From CAVTQY01 sp963736975 (GTDB lineage Bacteria; Pseudomonadota; Alphaproteobacteria; Acetobacterales; Acetobacteraceae), in contig CAVTQY010000001.1 in assembly GCA_963736975.1 (NCBI GenBank), positions 1,674,001-1,738,000 of the forward strand: DNA of 64,000 bases, written 5' to 3'. The notes below the pieces were generated by a model. It was not told where the DNA came from. It ran no database searches and saw only the letters and a list, made by a program, of their open reading frames with translations. Made by a program: the position numbers and the translations under genes. Below, piece after piece: positions 27,126-36,565 of this stretch (the stretch's first letter is position 1; each line of letters opens with the position of its first letter).

Positions 27126-30100
27126 ATGAAGCCGATCCGCCGCCGCGTCACCGAGCGCGTGTCCGGGTTTCTGCAAGACTGGTCACTGCCGCGGCAACTC
27201 GCCGGCGAAAGCGTGATGGGGGAGGCGGCGAAGAGCACCACGTCGCGCACCCTGCGCCCGCGCCTGGAGCAAGCCGACCGCGTCGGCACGTCGATTTGCC
27301 CCTTCTGCGCGGTGGGTTGTGCACAACTGGTCTATGCCAAAAACGGCAAGCCCATCCATGTCGAGGGCGATCCGCGCAGCCCGGTGAACCAGGGTACGCT
27401 TTGCCCGAAAGGTGCCGGCACGCTCGGGATGATGCTGAGTCCCGAACGGGTCAATCACGTTCTGTATCGTGCACCGCATTCCGATCGCTGGGAGCAAAGG
27501 CCGCTTGACTGGGCGATGGAGCAGATCGCGCAACGCGCGAAGCGCACGCGCGATGCGACCTTCACCGAGGCGCTGCCCGACGGCACGCCGGTCAACCACA
27601 CGCTGGGTCTCGGCTCGCTCGGCGGTGCCACGCTGGACAACGAAGAAAACTATTTGATGAAGAAACTGTTCGGCGGCGGCCTGGGGATGGTGAACATCGA
27701 GAATCAGGCGCGCATCTGACACTCCTCCTCGGTGCCCAGTCTGGGAACGAGTTTTGGACGTGGCGCGGCGACCATGGCGCTTTGGGACCTGGCCAACGCC
27801 GATGTGATCACGGTCATGGGCTCCAACATGGCGGAGAATCACCCGGTGGCCTTCCGCTTCGTCACCGAGGCGAAGTCGCGCGGCGCCACGATCATCCATG
27901 TCGATCCGCGTTTCACCCGCACCTCGGCGCTCGCCGACATTCATGCGCCGATCCGCTCGGGCACCGACATCGCGTTCCTGGGCGGTATCATTCGCCACAT
28001 CCTGGAGAACGATCTTTGGTTCCGCGACTGGGTGATGGCGTACACCAATATCGCGGCGGTCATCGAGGACGGCTATCAGGACCCCGAAGATACCGGCGGT
28101 GTGTTTTCCGGTTTCGATCAGGATAACGCGGCCTACAAGGTCGATACCTGGCAGTACAAGGGCGAGGTTGTGGCCTCGGCGCTCGCGGAGCATCTGCCAT
28201 CGCTGGCGGCGAAAAACGCCGCCAAGGGCGAGCATGAGATGACTCAACATCCGCCGCCCGCGGATCCCACACTGCAACACCCGAACTGCGTCTATCAAAT
28301 CATGCGGCGGCATTTCGCCCGCTACACGCCGGAGATGGTGGAGCGGGTCACCGGTTGCCCACAGGCCACGTTCCAGCGCGTGGCGGACGCGATTGTGCGC
28401 AACTCCGGACGCGAGCGCACCGGGGCTTTCTGCTACGCGGTCGGGTGGACGCATCATTCGACGGGCGTGCAGATGATCCGCGCCGCCTCCATCATCCAGG
28501 GGTTGCTCGGCAATGCTGGGCGGCCGGGCGGCGGCGTTATGGCGCTGCGCGGCCATTGCAGCATCCAGGGCAGCACCGACATCCCGACGTTGTATAACAT
28601 GCTGCCCACCTACCTGCCGCAGCCGAACGCGATAAAGCCGCACAAATCGCTGCAGCAGTACCTGGAGACGGAAACACCCGCCACCGGCTGGTGGCACAAC
28701 TTCCCAAAATACGTGATCAGCCTGTTGAAGGCGTGGTACGGTGAGAACGCAACCAAAGCCACGGATTTTGCCTACGACCTGCTGCCGAAACTCACCGGCG
28801 ATCATTCGCAACTGCCGATGACGCTGGCGATGGTCGATGGCGTGGTGAAGGGCCAGTTCGTGCTCGGCCAGAACCCGGTGGTGGGCGCGGTGAACTCCGA
28901 CTTGGTCGAGCGCGGCCTGAGCCAACTGGACTGGCTGGTCGTGCGCGACTTCGCCATGACCGAGACAGCGGATTTCTGGCAGAAGGGCCGGCTGGTGCAG
29001 CGTGGCGAATTGCACCCGCGCGATATCGGCACCGAGGTGTTCTTCCTGCCGAGCGCCATGGCCGCGGAAAAGGAGGGCACGCTCACCAACACCAGCCGTC
29101 TCGTGCAGTGGCACGACAAGGTCTGCGATCCGCCGCGCGACAGCCGCTCGGAGACCTGGTTCGTGTATCATCTCGGCCGCCGGCTGAAGGAGCTCTACGC
29201 CGACAGCACGGAAGCCAGGGACCGGCCGATCCAGTCGCTGACCTGGGATTACCCGGGGAGCGGCCCGCTTGCCGAACCGGATGCCGCCGCGGTGCTGCGG
29301 GAGATCAACGGCTGGACGGTTGCCGACCGCAAACAGTTGTCGAGCTTCCAGGAGCTGAAGGACGACGGCAGCACCGCCTGCGGCGGCTGGCTGTATAGCG
29401 GGATCTTCCCCGGCAAGGACGACAACCGCTCACGCTCCCGGCGTCCGGACGGCCCGTCCGGGTCCGGGGCCCATGCGGACTGGACATGGGCGTGGCCGGC
29501 CAACCGGCGGACCATGTACAATCGCGCCTCGGCCGATCCCGAAGGGAATCCCTGGTCGGAGCGAAAGAAACTGATCTGGTGGGACGCCGCGAAGCAAGAG
29601 TGGACCGGCCATGATGTGCCGGATTTCAACAAGACGACGCCCCCAGATAAGCGCCCGGATTATGCGAAGCATCCCACCGGTATGGAGGCGCTGAGCGGGG
29701 CCGATCCGTTCATCATGGAAGCGGACGGCAAATGCAACCTGTTTGTATCATCCGGACTGAAAGACGGCCCGCTGCCCACGCATTATGAGCCGGTGGAAAG
29801 TCCGGTGCGCAACTCGTTCTATCCGGACCGGCAGATCAACCCGGCGGCGAAGTTGTGGCCGCGGCCCGGCAATGAATACCACGCACCGGCCGACCCGCGT
29901 TTCCCGTATGTGTTTACCACGTTCCGGTTGACCGAGCTGCATTGCGGCGGCATCGCCACACGCGTCATGCCGCACACCGCCGAGCTGCAGCCCGAAGCCT
30001 TCGTGGAGATATCGCCCGAACTCGCGGCCGAATTGGGGATCGCGCATCTCGACTGGACGGTGCTGTCCACCGCGCGCGGTGAGATCGAGGCCAAGGCAAT

Positions 30101-30305
30101 GGTGACCCGTCGGCTGAAACCGTTCGCGATCGACGGCAAAATCGTGCACGAGGTCGGTATGCCTTGGGTGTACGGCTGGAATGGCTATGCGCATGGCGAC
30201 ATCGCCAACGTTCTACTGGCGATTCACGGCGACCCAAACACCAGCATTCACACCACCAAGGCGCTGACCTGCAATCTGCGCAAAGGCCGGCTCAATGCAG
30301 GATGA
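27126..30305 (+). CDS. Selenocysteine-containing formate dehydrogenase catalytic (alpha) subunit
   Basis: One protein of 1059 residues read through the TGA at 27717-27719, which is codon 198. The text around it, ENQARI-U-HSSSVPSLG, aligns with FdnG of E. coli (NQARV-U-HGP) where U196 binds molybdenum. The Fe-S site CPFCAVGC with LCPKG is near residue 58, followed by the Mo-bis-MGD domains (FGRGAATM, DPRFTR, APIRSGTD) and the C-terminal FPYVFTTFRLTE. No twin-arginine signal is seen at the start (MKPIRRRVTERVSGF), unlike periplasmic FdnG. The beta and NrfD genes are divergent. Translated conventionally it appears as two ORFs of 197 and 857 residues. Sec insertion also requires selA, selB, selC and selD, not in this window. 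Confidence 0.92.
27717..27757 (+). promoter_or_regulatory. SECIS-like stem-loop after the UGA-Sec codon
   Basis: Directly downstream of TGA 27717, CTCG (27728-27731) pairs with CGAG (27748-27751) and CCCA (27735-27738) with TGGG (27742-27745), with an apical GTC (27739-27741) and an unpaired T at 27733. A bulged U and an apical G-U in this arrangement resemble the SelB-binding SECIS of E. coli fdhF. The hairpin is within coding sequence, as bacterial SECIS elements are. Confidence 0.6.
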
Positions 30306-30564
30306 TCCCCCTGCGACACTCGCCTCCGTGCTGCAGGCAATCGACGCGCTGCTTGGACAGCGCCCGCACCGCTCCGGGCACGACTTCTCCGAAGCGACGC
30401 GCCGCCTGGCCCGCTATCGCGACAGGCTCGCCGCCGAGGGCGACAGCGCGCGTTTGCGAACCGCCAACATGGCTCTCAGCGTTATTATCGGCGGCCATTT
30501 CCCATTGGGCGAGGTTCCCTGGGGTCAGATCGAGGCAGCGCGCAACCAGTTAGCGCGGAACTGA
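30295..30564 (+). CDS. Small protein downstream of formate dehydrogenase, function unknown
   Basis: 89 residues, beginning inside the last 11 bases of the formate dehydrogenase gene and in another frame, so translational coupling is likely. The sequence is helical and charged (FSEATRRLARYRDRLAAEGDSARLRTANMALSVI) with no recognised domain, signal or membrane segment. It is convergent with the cox operon end (23 bases apart). Confidence 0.6.
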   Translation: MQDDPPATLASVLQAIDALLGQRPHRSGHDFSEATRRLARYRDRLAAEGDSARLRTANMALSVIIGGHFPLGEVPWGQIEAARNQLARN

Positions 30565-30587
30565 CCGCTCTCCCTGCGGTCGAAGTG

Positions 30588-30888
30588 CTACTGGGGCGTA
30601 TACCCGTGCACCCACCATGTGTGTCGCGTCACAATGTCCATCGTTCCCAGCCCTAGCAGCACGATCAGCCAGAACATCGCTGCCACCGCGAACCCGCGGG
30701 CGATGATCGGGGCGCGGTAGCCGCGCATGAACACCATCACCACGATGAATGACCATTATAACCGCAAACGCCAACAGCAGCGGTCGGTCGTAAATCGGCA
30801 TTTTCAGGCTGCTGACCACGAACTCCGCGCCCGCCAGGGCAAGGAGCAACACCCAGATGAGCGCCAACCGCACCGCCGACCTGATCAT
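30588..30888 (-). pseudogene. coxD: Cytochrome c oxidase subunit IV-like membrane protein, one-base frameshift
   Basis: Reconstructed 99 residues with three helices. The first frame gives MIRSAVRLALIWVLLLALAG through FAVIMVI; at about 30747 the frame changes and continues IVVMVFMRGYRAPIIARG, a motif typical of caa3 oxidase subunit IV, ending HGYTPQ. Removal of one base (or addition of two) restores it. The start overlaps the subunit III stop by ATGA, so it is the last gene of the ACIII-cox operon. Confidence 0.75.
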
Positions 30889-31562
30889 GACGTGCGTCCG
30901 ATCAGGTAAATCAACGGCCACAACACCATCCAGATGATATCGACGAACGCCCAGTAGAGCCCTACAACCTCGACCGGGGTATGATACACGGCGGAAAAAT
31001 CCCCCCGCCGGGCCCGCCAGACGATATACGCCACGATGCCGATACCTGCCGACATGTGCGCCGCGTGCAGCACAGTGGCGATCCAGTAGAAGGTCCAGAA
31101 CAGCTTCGCCCCGCCTTCCAGCGCGCCTTTCACCTTGAAGTCGGGATCATTCACCCAGGTGTGGCCGACGAAATCCAGGTGCCACTCGTAGCCTTTCAGG
31201 CACAGGAACACGATGCCGAGCAGCATCGCCAGCATGCAGCACCAGATCAGCCGGCGCGGATCGCCCGCCTGGATGAAAGCCAGTCCCAAGGCGTAGATGA
31301 AACTGCTGGTCAGCAGGACGCCGGTGTTGATGCTGCCGATCCAGAGCTGCGCTTCCGCCGCGCCGGCATCGAACCCCGCCATGTTCCAGTAGCGGCAGTA
31401 CACCCAGGCAAGGAACAGCGCACCGAAGAATAGGCACTCGGTCGCCAGGAACAGCCACATGCCGGCGAGCGCCGTCTGCCCCTGGTGGAACATCGAGGGA
31501 TACTGGAACTCGGCTTCCGCGCCGAGTATCCGGTTCTCCCGTATGGCGTCGGTCTCAGACAT
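30885..31562 (-). CDS. coxC: Cytochrome c oxidase subunit III
   Basis: 225 residues with about five to seven helices. ALAGMWLFLATECLFFGALFLAW is the classic N-terminal segment of subunit III, with a carboxylate in the helix as expected, and HMSAGIGIV and VVGLYWAFVDIIWMVLWPLIYL near the end. It stabilises the catalytic core. Its start overlaps the coxA stop by eight bases and its stop overlaps the subunit IV start (ATGA). Confidence 0.93.
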   Translation of the reverse strand: MSETDAIRENRILGAEAEFQYPSMFHQGQTALAGMWLFLATECLFFGALFLAWVYCRYWNMAGFDAGAAEAQLWIGSINTGVLLTSSFIYALGLAFIQAGDPRRLIWCCMLAMLLGIVFLCLKGYEWHLDFVGHTWVNDPDFKVKGALEGGAKLFWTFYWIATVLHAAHMSAGIGIVAYIVWRARRGDFSAVYHTPVEVVGLYWAFVDIIWMVLWPLIYLIGRTS

Positions 31563-33196
31563 TCGTCGTGCGCTGCTCGTGCGCCTCAGGCTCGGTGTAA
31601 TTGTAGGGGGCCACGGTCACCACCGGCGTGGCGTAGAAATTCTTAGCAGGGGGTGGGGATGGGGTCTGCCATTCCAGTCCGGTGGCGTCCCATGGATTGG
31701 CGGGCGCGCGCGGGCCGCGGGCCAGCGACCACGGCAAGTAGAGCAACGGCAGCAGATAGCCCAGCGCCAGCACGGACGCGCCGGCCGAGGACATCACGTT
31801 CAGCACCTGGTATCTCGGGTCATAGGTCGCCACACGCCGCGGCATCCCCGAATAACCCAGCAGGTATTGCGGCGCGAAGGTCATGTTGAAGCCGATGAAG
31901 ATGATCAGCGCCGCGGCGCGGCCCCACATCTCTGGATACATGCGACCGGTGATCTTCGGCCACCAGAAATGCAAGCCCGCCGAAATAGGCCGACACCATG
32001 CCGCCGACCATCACGTAATGGAAATGCGCCACAACGAAATAGGTCTGGTTGAGGTGCACATCCGCCGGCAGGCAGGCGAGCCAAAGCCCGGTGAGCCCGC
32101 CCATCGTGAACAGTCCGATGAACCCCAGCGCGTACAGCATCGGTGCATCGAAGCGGATGAACCCTTTGTGCATGGTGCCGATCCAGTTGAACACCTTGAT
32201 CGCCGAGGGCACCGCGACCGCGTAGGACAGCAAGGAGAATACCACGCTCGCATACAGCGACTGGCCGGAGACGAACATGTGATGGCCCCAGACGAAGAAG
32301 CTGATCACCGCGATCGCGATGCTGCACCACACGACGAAGTCGTAGCCGAACAGGCGCTTGTGGCAGAAGCATGGGATAATTTCGCTGACCACGCCCATTC
32401 CCGGCAGGATCATGATATACACCGCCGGATGTGAGTAGAACCAAAAGAGATGTTGGAACAGCAGCAGGTCCCCGCCGACTGAGGGATCGAACACGCCGAC
32501 CCCGAACATACGCTCGAAGAAGGTCAGCACCATCGTCATTGCCAGCACCGGCGTCGCCAGCACCATAATCACGCTGGTGGAGTAGTTCGACCAGATGAAC
32601 ACCGGCAGCCGCGTCCATGTCATGCCCGGTGCGCGCAGCGTATGAATGGTCACGATGAAATTGAGGCCCGTCGCGATCGACGAAAAACCGGTCAGGAAAA
32701 TGGCGGCGGCCGCGACCAGGATGAAGCCGTTGCTGTAATTGGTGGTCAGCGTCGGATAGAAGGTCCAGCCGATATCCGCCCCGCCCACGAACAGCGCATA
32801 GAACACGATCACCCCAGAGGCGACGAACAGGTACCAGCTCATCAGGTTGACCTTCGGGAACGCCAGGTCGCGTGCGCCGATCATCAGCGGGATGACGAAA
32901 TTGCCGAGCGTCGTCGGGATCGCCGGTACCAGGAACCACCAAACCATGATGATGCCGTGCATGGTGAACATGCGGTTATAGGTCTCTTCCGACCGCAGCA
33001 TTCCTCCGGGGCTTATCAGGTTCCAGCGCACCAGCCCCGCCGCCGTGCCGCCGATGAAGAAGAACACCGTGATGGTGATCATATACAGCACGGCGATACG
33101 CTTGTGGTCGGTGGTGGTGAGCCAGCTCAGCAGCCGGAAGTCCTCGGTGATATAGCTCTTCGTGACGCCCCGCGCCTCGATCGCCGTGCTGCTCAT
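31555..33196 (-). pseudogene. coxA: Cytochrome c oxidase subunit I (A2-type), one-base frameshift
   Basis: Reconstructed 546 residues. His80 (FTMHG) is a low-spin heme ligand and HFHYVMVGG carries further heme ligands. Residues 254-260 read YSHPAVY: the A2-type signature, lacking the Glu of the A1-type GHPEVY. At 31972 one extra base (G on the coding strand) breaks the frame; without it YFGGLHFWWPKITGRMYPE continues to the stop at 31555-31557. It overlaps coxB (ATGA) and coxC (eight bases). As the oxidase core it is probably intact in vivo. Confidence 0.9.
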
Positions 33197-34125
33197 GAAT
33201 GGCTCTCCGCCCCAAGCGATTTGATGTAGGCGATCAGCTTCTGCAGATCGCCGTCGCTGATCTTGTCGTCGAAAGACGGCATGATCGGCTGGTAGCTGGC
33301 GACGATCTGTTTTTCCGGAAACAGGATGGAGTCCCGGATGTACCCCTCGTCGGCGATCACAGTGGTGCCGTTAGAAAGCGGTACCGGGCTGCCATAAACT
33401 CCGTTCAGAGAGGGGGCACGCACCACGCCGCCATTGTTCTCGTGGCAGCCGCTGCAGCCGTAGCTCATGAATAACTGCCGTCCGGCGGCCACCAGCGTGT
33501 CCGCGGTGCCGTTCTGGCCCAGCCAGCGCTGAAAATCGGCTTGGCTCATTACCACGACGTGTCCTCGCATCCGCGAATGCTCAGCGCCGCACAGCATCGC
33601 GCACAGCATCTCGTAGGTACCCGGTCGCTCGGCGATGAACCAGAATGTCTCATAGCGGTCGGGCAGCACGTCATGGCGCAGGCGAAAGGCCGGAATCGCC
33701 AGGTCGTGGATCACGTCCTCGGAGGTCAGGATCAGTTGCACCTTCTGCCCCACCGGCACGTGCAGCTCGTCAATCTCACGCTGGCCGCCGGGATATTCCA
33801 CCTTCCACATCCAGCGTTTGCCGGTGACATAGATTTTCATCGCGCCGGCCGGCGGTTGGTATTCGCGTAGGTAAACAATCGCGCCCCAGTAGAACAGGCC
33901 GAAAAACGCCAAGATGGTCGCCGCGGTCCAGGCGATCTCGAATCGCCAGGTGCGCTGCGCGATCTGCCCTCGGTCGATCGGGCTGTTGGCGCGATACTTG
34001 ACCATGAAGGTCAGCATCAGCCCGAACACCAGCGCCAGCATCGCCATGCTGATCGCCAGCAGGCAGACCATGATCTGGTCCACCACCGGCGCGAAGTTGG
34101 AAGCGTCGGGGAGGCCAATATTCAC
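33193..34125 (-). CDS. coxB: Cytochrome c oxidase subunit II with fused cytochrome c domain
   Basis: 310 residues from GTG 34125, which overlaps the preceding stop as GTGA. Two N-terminal helices are followed by the cupredoxin domain. The CuA site reads CAMLCGAEHSRM: both Cys, the His and the Met are kept, but the Glu between the cysteines (CSEIC in the usual form) is Met; that residue binds through its backbone so function is likely retained. A cytochrome c domain follows with CSGCH near residue 235. This makes it a caa3-type subunit II. Confidence 0.93.
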   Translation of the reverse strand: MNIGLPDASNFAPVVDQIMVCLLAISMAMLALVFGLMLTFMVKYRANSPIDRGQIAQRTWRFEIAWTAATILAFFGLFYWGAIVYLREYQPPAGAMKIYVTGKRWMWKVEYPGGQREIDELHVPVGQKVQLILTSEDVIHDLAIPAFRLRHDVLPDRYETFWFIAERPGTYEMLCAMLCGAEHSRMRGHVVVMSQADFQRWLGQNGTADTLVAAGRQLFMSYGCSGCHENNGGVVRAPSLNGVYGSPVPLSNGTTVIADEGYIRDSILFPEKQIVASYQPIMPSFDDKISDGDLQKLIAYIKSLGAESHS

Positions 34126-34493
34126 TTTTGGCCCTCCGCTGCCGGCCAGCCTGGAATGCCCTTTTGCGCAGTCTCCTGCATCGCCGTGGCGATCGGGATG
34201 TGGACGATGCCGGCCGACTTGTTCACCCACCCGTAGCCGTTCAGCCGTTGCAGCTCGGCGGCGTGGAACCGTTCCCAGTCCTGGTGCGGGTCAGGCTGTA
34301 ATTGCGGCGCCGGAAACGGCGGCAGCGGATCGGCTATCACCTTGTCGCTCGCGGCGCGCGGAAACAGCACCCAGCCCAGCAAGCCCATGACGCCGAGCGA
34401 GCCGACCAGCAGCAGGAACGCGACAATGATGAACCGACCGCCGATGTCGCGCGCCTCGTGGCGTGCCCGGGGCAGCGCGATCTTCTCAGCCAT
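34122..34493 (-). CDS. Single-pass membrane protein between actF and coxB, function unknown
   Basis: 123 residues starting MAEKIALPRARHEARD. One helix (FIIVAFLLLVGSLGVMGLLGWVLF, about residues 21-44) and a periplasmic C-terminal part. It overlaps actF by eight bases and coxB by four, so it is fully embedded in the operon. Its position suggests a link between ACIII and the oxidase, as part of a supercomplex; I know no characterised homologue. The ATG at 34493 is chosen because longer upstream extension would lie deep within actF. Confidence 0.75.
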   Translation of the reverse strand: MAEKIALPRARHEARDIGGRFIIVAFLLLVGSLGVMGLLGWVLFPRAASDKVIADPLPPFPAPQLQPDPHQDWERFHAAELQRLNGYGWVNKSAGIVHIPIATAMQETAQKGIPGWPAAEGQK

Positions 34494-35553
34494 GCTGCAC
34501 CACCGGTTCCGCCAGCGCCCAGCGGCGAGAAGCGCTGATCGCCACGCCCGCGCCGAGCCCGCCCGTCGCCAGCATGGCGAACGGATCCACCCAGGACAGC
34601 ATGCGCCCGGCCGCCGGCACCACCAGCCACCACACCGCAAGAATTTCGCCGGCGATCAACATGCCGGAGATCGCCAGCATCATCCGCCGCGAGCCTTGCA
34701 CCTGCGGCCACAGCAGCAGGAAGAACGGCACGAGGAAATGCAGGATGAACACAAGCCCGGCGATCACTGCCCAGCCCGGCGTGGAGCGCAGCACGTACCA
34801 CGGCGCGTCGCTGCCGAGGTCGGAATTCCACACGATCAGCAACTGCATGAATTCCAGATAGCCCCACAGCACCAACAGCCCCAGCATCAGCTTGCCGAGA
34901 TCGGCGATCAGCACCCTCGGCGGCGGCGCGATCGCTAGCGTGACGAAGGTGGCTATGGCATGTGCGAACAATGCCGCCTCCGCCGCCGTCACCATGCCGT
35001 AGATGCTGGAGCTGAAATGCGGGTCGAGCGACATCGTCGCGTCGAAGGCGGCGAAGGTGACGGTCGGCATCAGCAGAATCATGCCTGGTGCCGCCAGGCG
35101 GTAGAGCGATGGGTCGGGCGTCGATCCGCGCAGCGCCCGCAGCATCAGCGCCCCGAGCCCCAGCCACACCACCAGATACAATACGGCGCGGCCGCAGGCG
35201 AAAGGCAGGTTGAGATAGTTTGTGTTGCCCAATGTGCGCGCGATATCCGGCTGCGCCCAGGGATACAGCACGCGCGCCTCGACCAGCAGCGGCAGCACGG
35301 CCGGAAGCACCAGCGGCAGCGTCGCAAGGCCGAGCGCCAGCGCCGGGCGGACGGCGTAGCCCCAGCGTCCGCCGGTGACGGCATGGAACAGCAGCAAGGT
35401 CATGCTGCCGATCGGCCAGGCGATCCAGCAAGCCAGCGCCGCCAGCCAAGCATGCGCGAACAGGCGAGGCGTGACGATCCAGCCGATGACCGCCCCGAGC
35501 AACCCGATGCCGCCGGTGATCCAGGCCGTGCGTTCGGCGCGCGCACCGGTCAT
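34486..35553 (-). CDS. actF: Alternative complex III membrane subunit ActF
   Basis: 355-residue polytopic protein, about ten helices, of the ActF family paralogous to the NrfD-like ActC. It is part of the quinol:cytochrome c (or oxidase) oxidoreductase ACIII. Order in the operon, between actE and coxB, and its size match known actF genes. It overlaps actE by four bases. Confidence 0.85.
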   Translation of the reverse strand: MTGARAERTAWITGGIGLLGAVIGWIVTPRLFAHAWLAALACWIAWPIGSMTLLLFHAVTGGRWGYAVRPALALGLATLPLVLPAVLPLLVEARVLYPWAQPDIARTLGNTNYLNLPFACGRAVLYLVVWLGLGALMLRALRGSTPDPSLYRLAAPGMILLMPTVTFAAFDATMSLDPHFSSSIYGMVTAAEAALFAHAIATFVTLAIAPPPRVLIADLGKLMLGLLVLWGYLEFMQLLIVWNSDLGSDAPWYVLRSTPGWAVIAGLVFILHFLVPFFLLLWPQVQGSRRMMLAISGMLIAGEILAVWWLVVPAAGRMLSWVDPFAMLATGGLGAGVAISASRRWALAEPVVQHG

Positions 35554-36038
35554 CGCAGCTTTGCCCGTTGGTCAGGCTTCAGGTCGGCGACCGCCGCGTG
35601 CTGGCTCAGTTGCAGCGCGCGGATATAGGCGGCGATGGCCCAGCGATCCGCGGTATCGACCCGGTCGGCATAGGAATACATCACGCCGTATCCATGCGTG
35701 ATCACATCGAAGAAATGCTGCACGGGCGCGGCCCGCAGCCGCGCCTCCTCGTAGGATGGCGGGTGCGGGAAACCGCGCTGCACGATCATACCGTTGCCGT
35801 CGCCGAGCTCCGAATGGCACGGCGTGCAATAGATGCGGAACTGCTCCTGTCCGCGTTGCAGCAACGCGAGTGTCACCGGCGGCACCGGCACCGGCTGTTC
35901 CTGGAAGGTCACCGTGCCGGCAGGCCGCTGCGCCGGGCCGACCGCCGGCGAATATTGCTTCTGCCGCGGCTGCGTAACCATATCGTTGCAGCCGACCAGC
36001 AGCAGGAGCGTCAATACCAGCGCGGCGGTCGTCCTCAT
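35550..36038 (-). CDS. actE: Alternative complex III monoheme cytochrome ActE
   Basis: 162 residues. N-terminal lipoprotein signal with lipobox LLLVGC (Cys near residue 17), then a single heme c motif CTPCH around residues 71-75 and a distal Met region (GYGVMYSYAD). ActE is a membrane-anchored monoheme cytochrome that accepts electrons from ActA. The start overlaps the actD stop (ATGA) and the stop overlaps actF. Confidence 0.9.
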   Translation of the reverse strand: MRTTAALVLTLLLLVGCNDMVTQPRQKQYSPAVGPAQRPAGTVTFQEQPVPVPPVTLALLQRGQEQFRIYCTPCHSELGDGNGMIVQRGFPHPPSYEEARLRAAPVQHFFDVITHGYGVMYSYADRVDTADRWAIAAYIRALQLSQHAAVADLKPDQRAKLR

Positions 36039-36565
36039 GCCGGAATTTCCTCCAGCTCCGGCGCGATATCCTCAACTGAGAGCGGGTGCAGCGCATCGAG
36101 CAGCCGGCGCGCGCGGGCGAGCTCCGCGGGATCGGCCGGGCTCACCGTGACGATCCAGTCGGCGCGCATCGCCTCTCGCATAGCGGCGCATTCATCCACC
36201 GGCACCCAGAGCTTCGGCAAACCATTGATGATCAGGTACCCAAAAAAACCGGTGGAGACGGCGAACAGGATGCCGACCTCGAAGGCGATCGGCACGAACG
36301 CTGGCCAGGAAAATTCCGGCCGGCCGCCGATGTCCACTGGCCAGTTAACCACATTGGAATAGGATTCCAGCGCATACATCGCGCAGGCGCCGAAAATGCC
36401 GCCGATGAAGATCAGCAGCGGCAGCACTGAGCCCTCGCCGGTCTCATCCGCTGCCAATGCTTTCGGCGTGTAGGTCTCGATCCCTTCGATGCGGCTCGCG
36501 CGCAGCCGCGCCAGCGCCTCCTCCAGTGCCGCTTCGGTCGCGAATGCCGCCAGCACGCCCCTCAT
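36035..36565 (-). CDS. actD: Alternative complex III subunit ActD (DUF3341)
   Basis: 176 residues; two transmembrane helices (LLIFIGGIFGACAMYAL and IAFEVGILFAVSTGFFGYLI) flanked by soluble parts, which is the ActD/DUF3341 layout. The N-terminus MRGVLAAFATEAALEEAL forms a small alpha/beta domain. Start overlaps actC by ATGA. Confidence 0.9.
   Translation of the reverse strand: MRGVLAAFATEAALEEALARLRASRIEGIETYTPKALAADETGEGSVLPLLIFIGGIFGACAMYALESYSNVVNWPVDIGGRPEFSWPAFVPIAFEVGILFAVSTGFFGYLIINGLPKLWVPVDECAAMREAMRADWIVTVSPADPAELARARRLLDALHPLSVEDIAPELEEIPA

Noticed and set aside
27717..27719. TGA that could be a nonsense mutation in formate dehydrogenase
   Set aside because: It falls exactly at the known Sec position, the frame continues without shift and the downstream half is fully conserved.
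27183..29171. 662-codon minus-strand ORF across formate dehydrogenase
   Set aside because: Antisense shadow; the plus strand encodes conserved Mo-enzyme motifs throughout.
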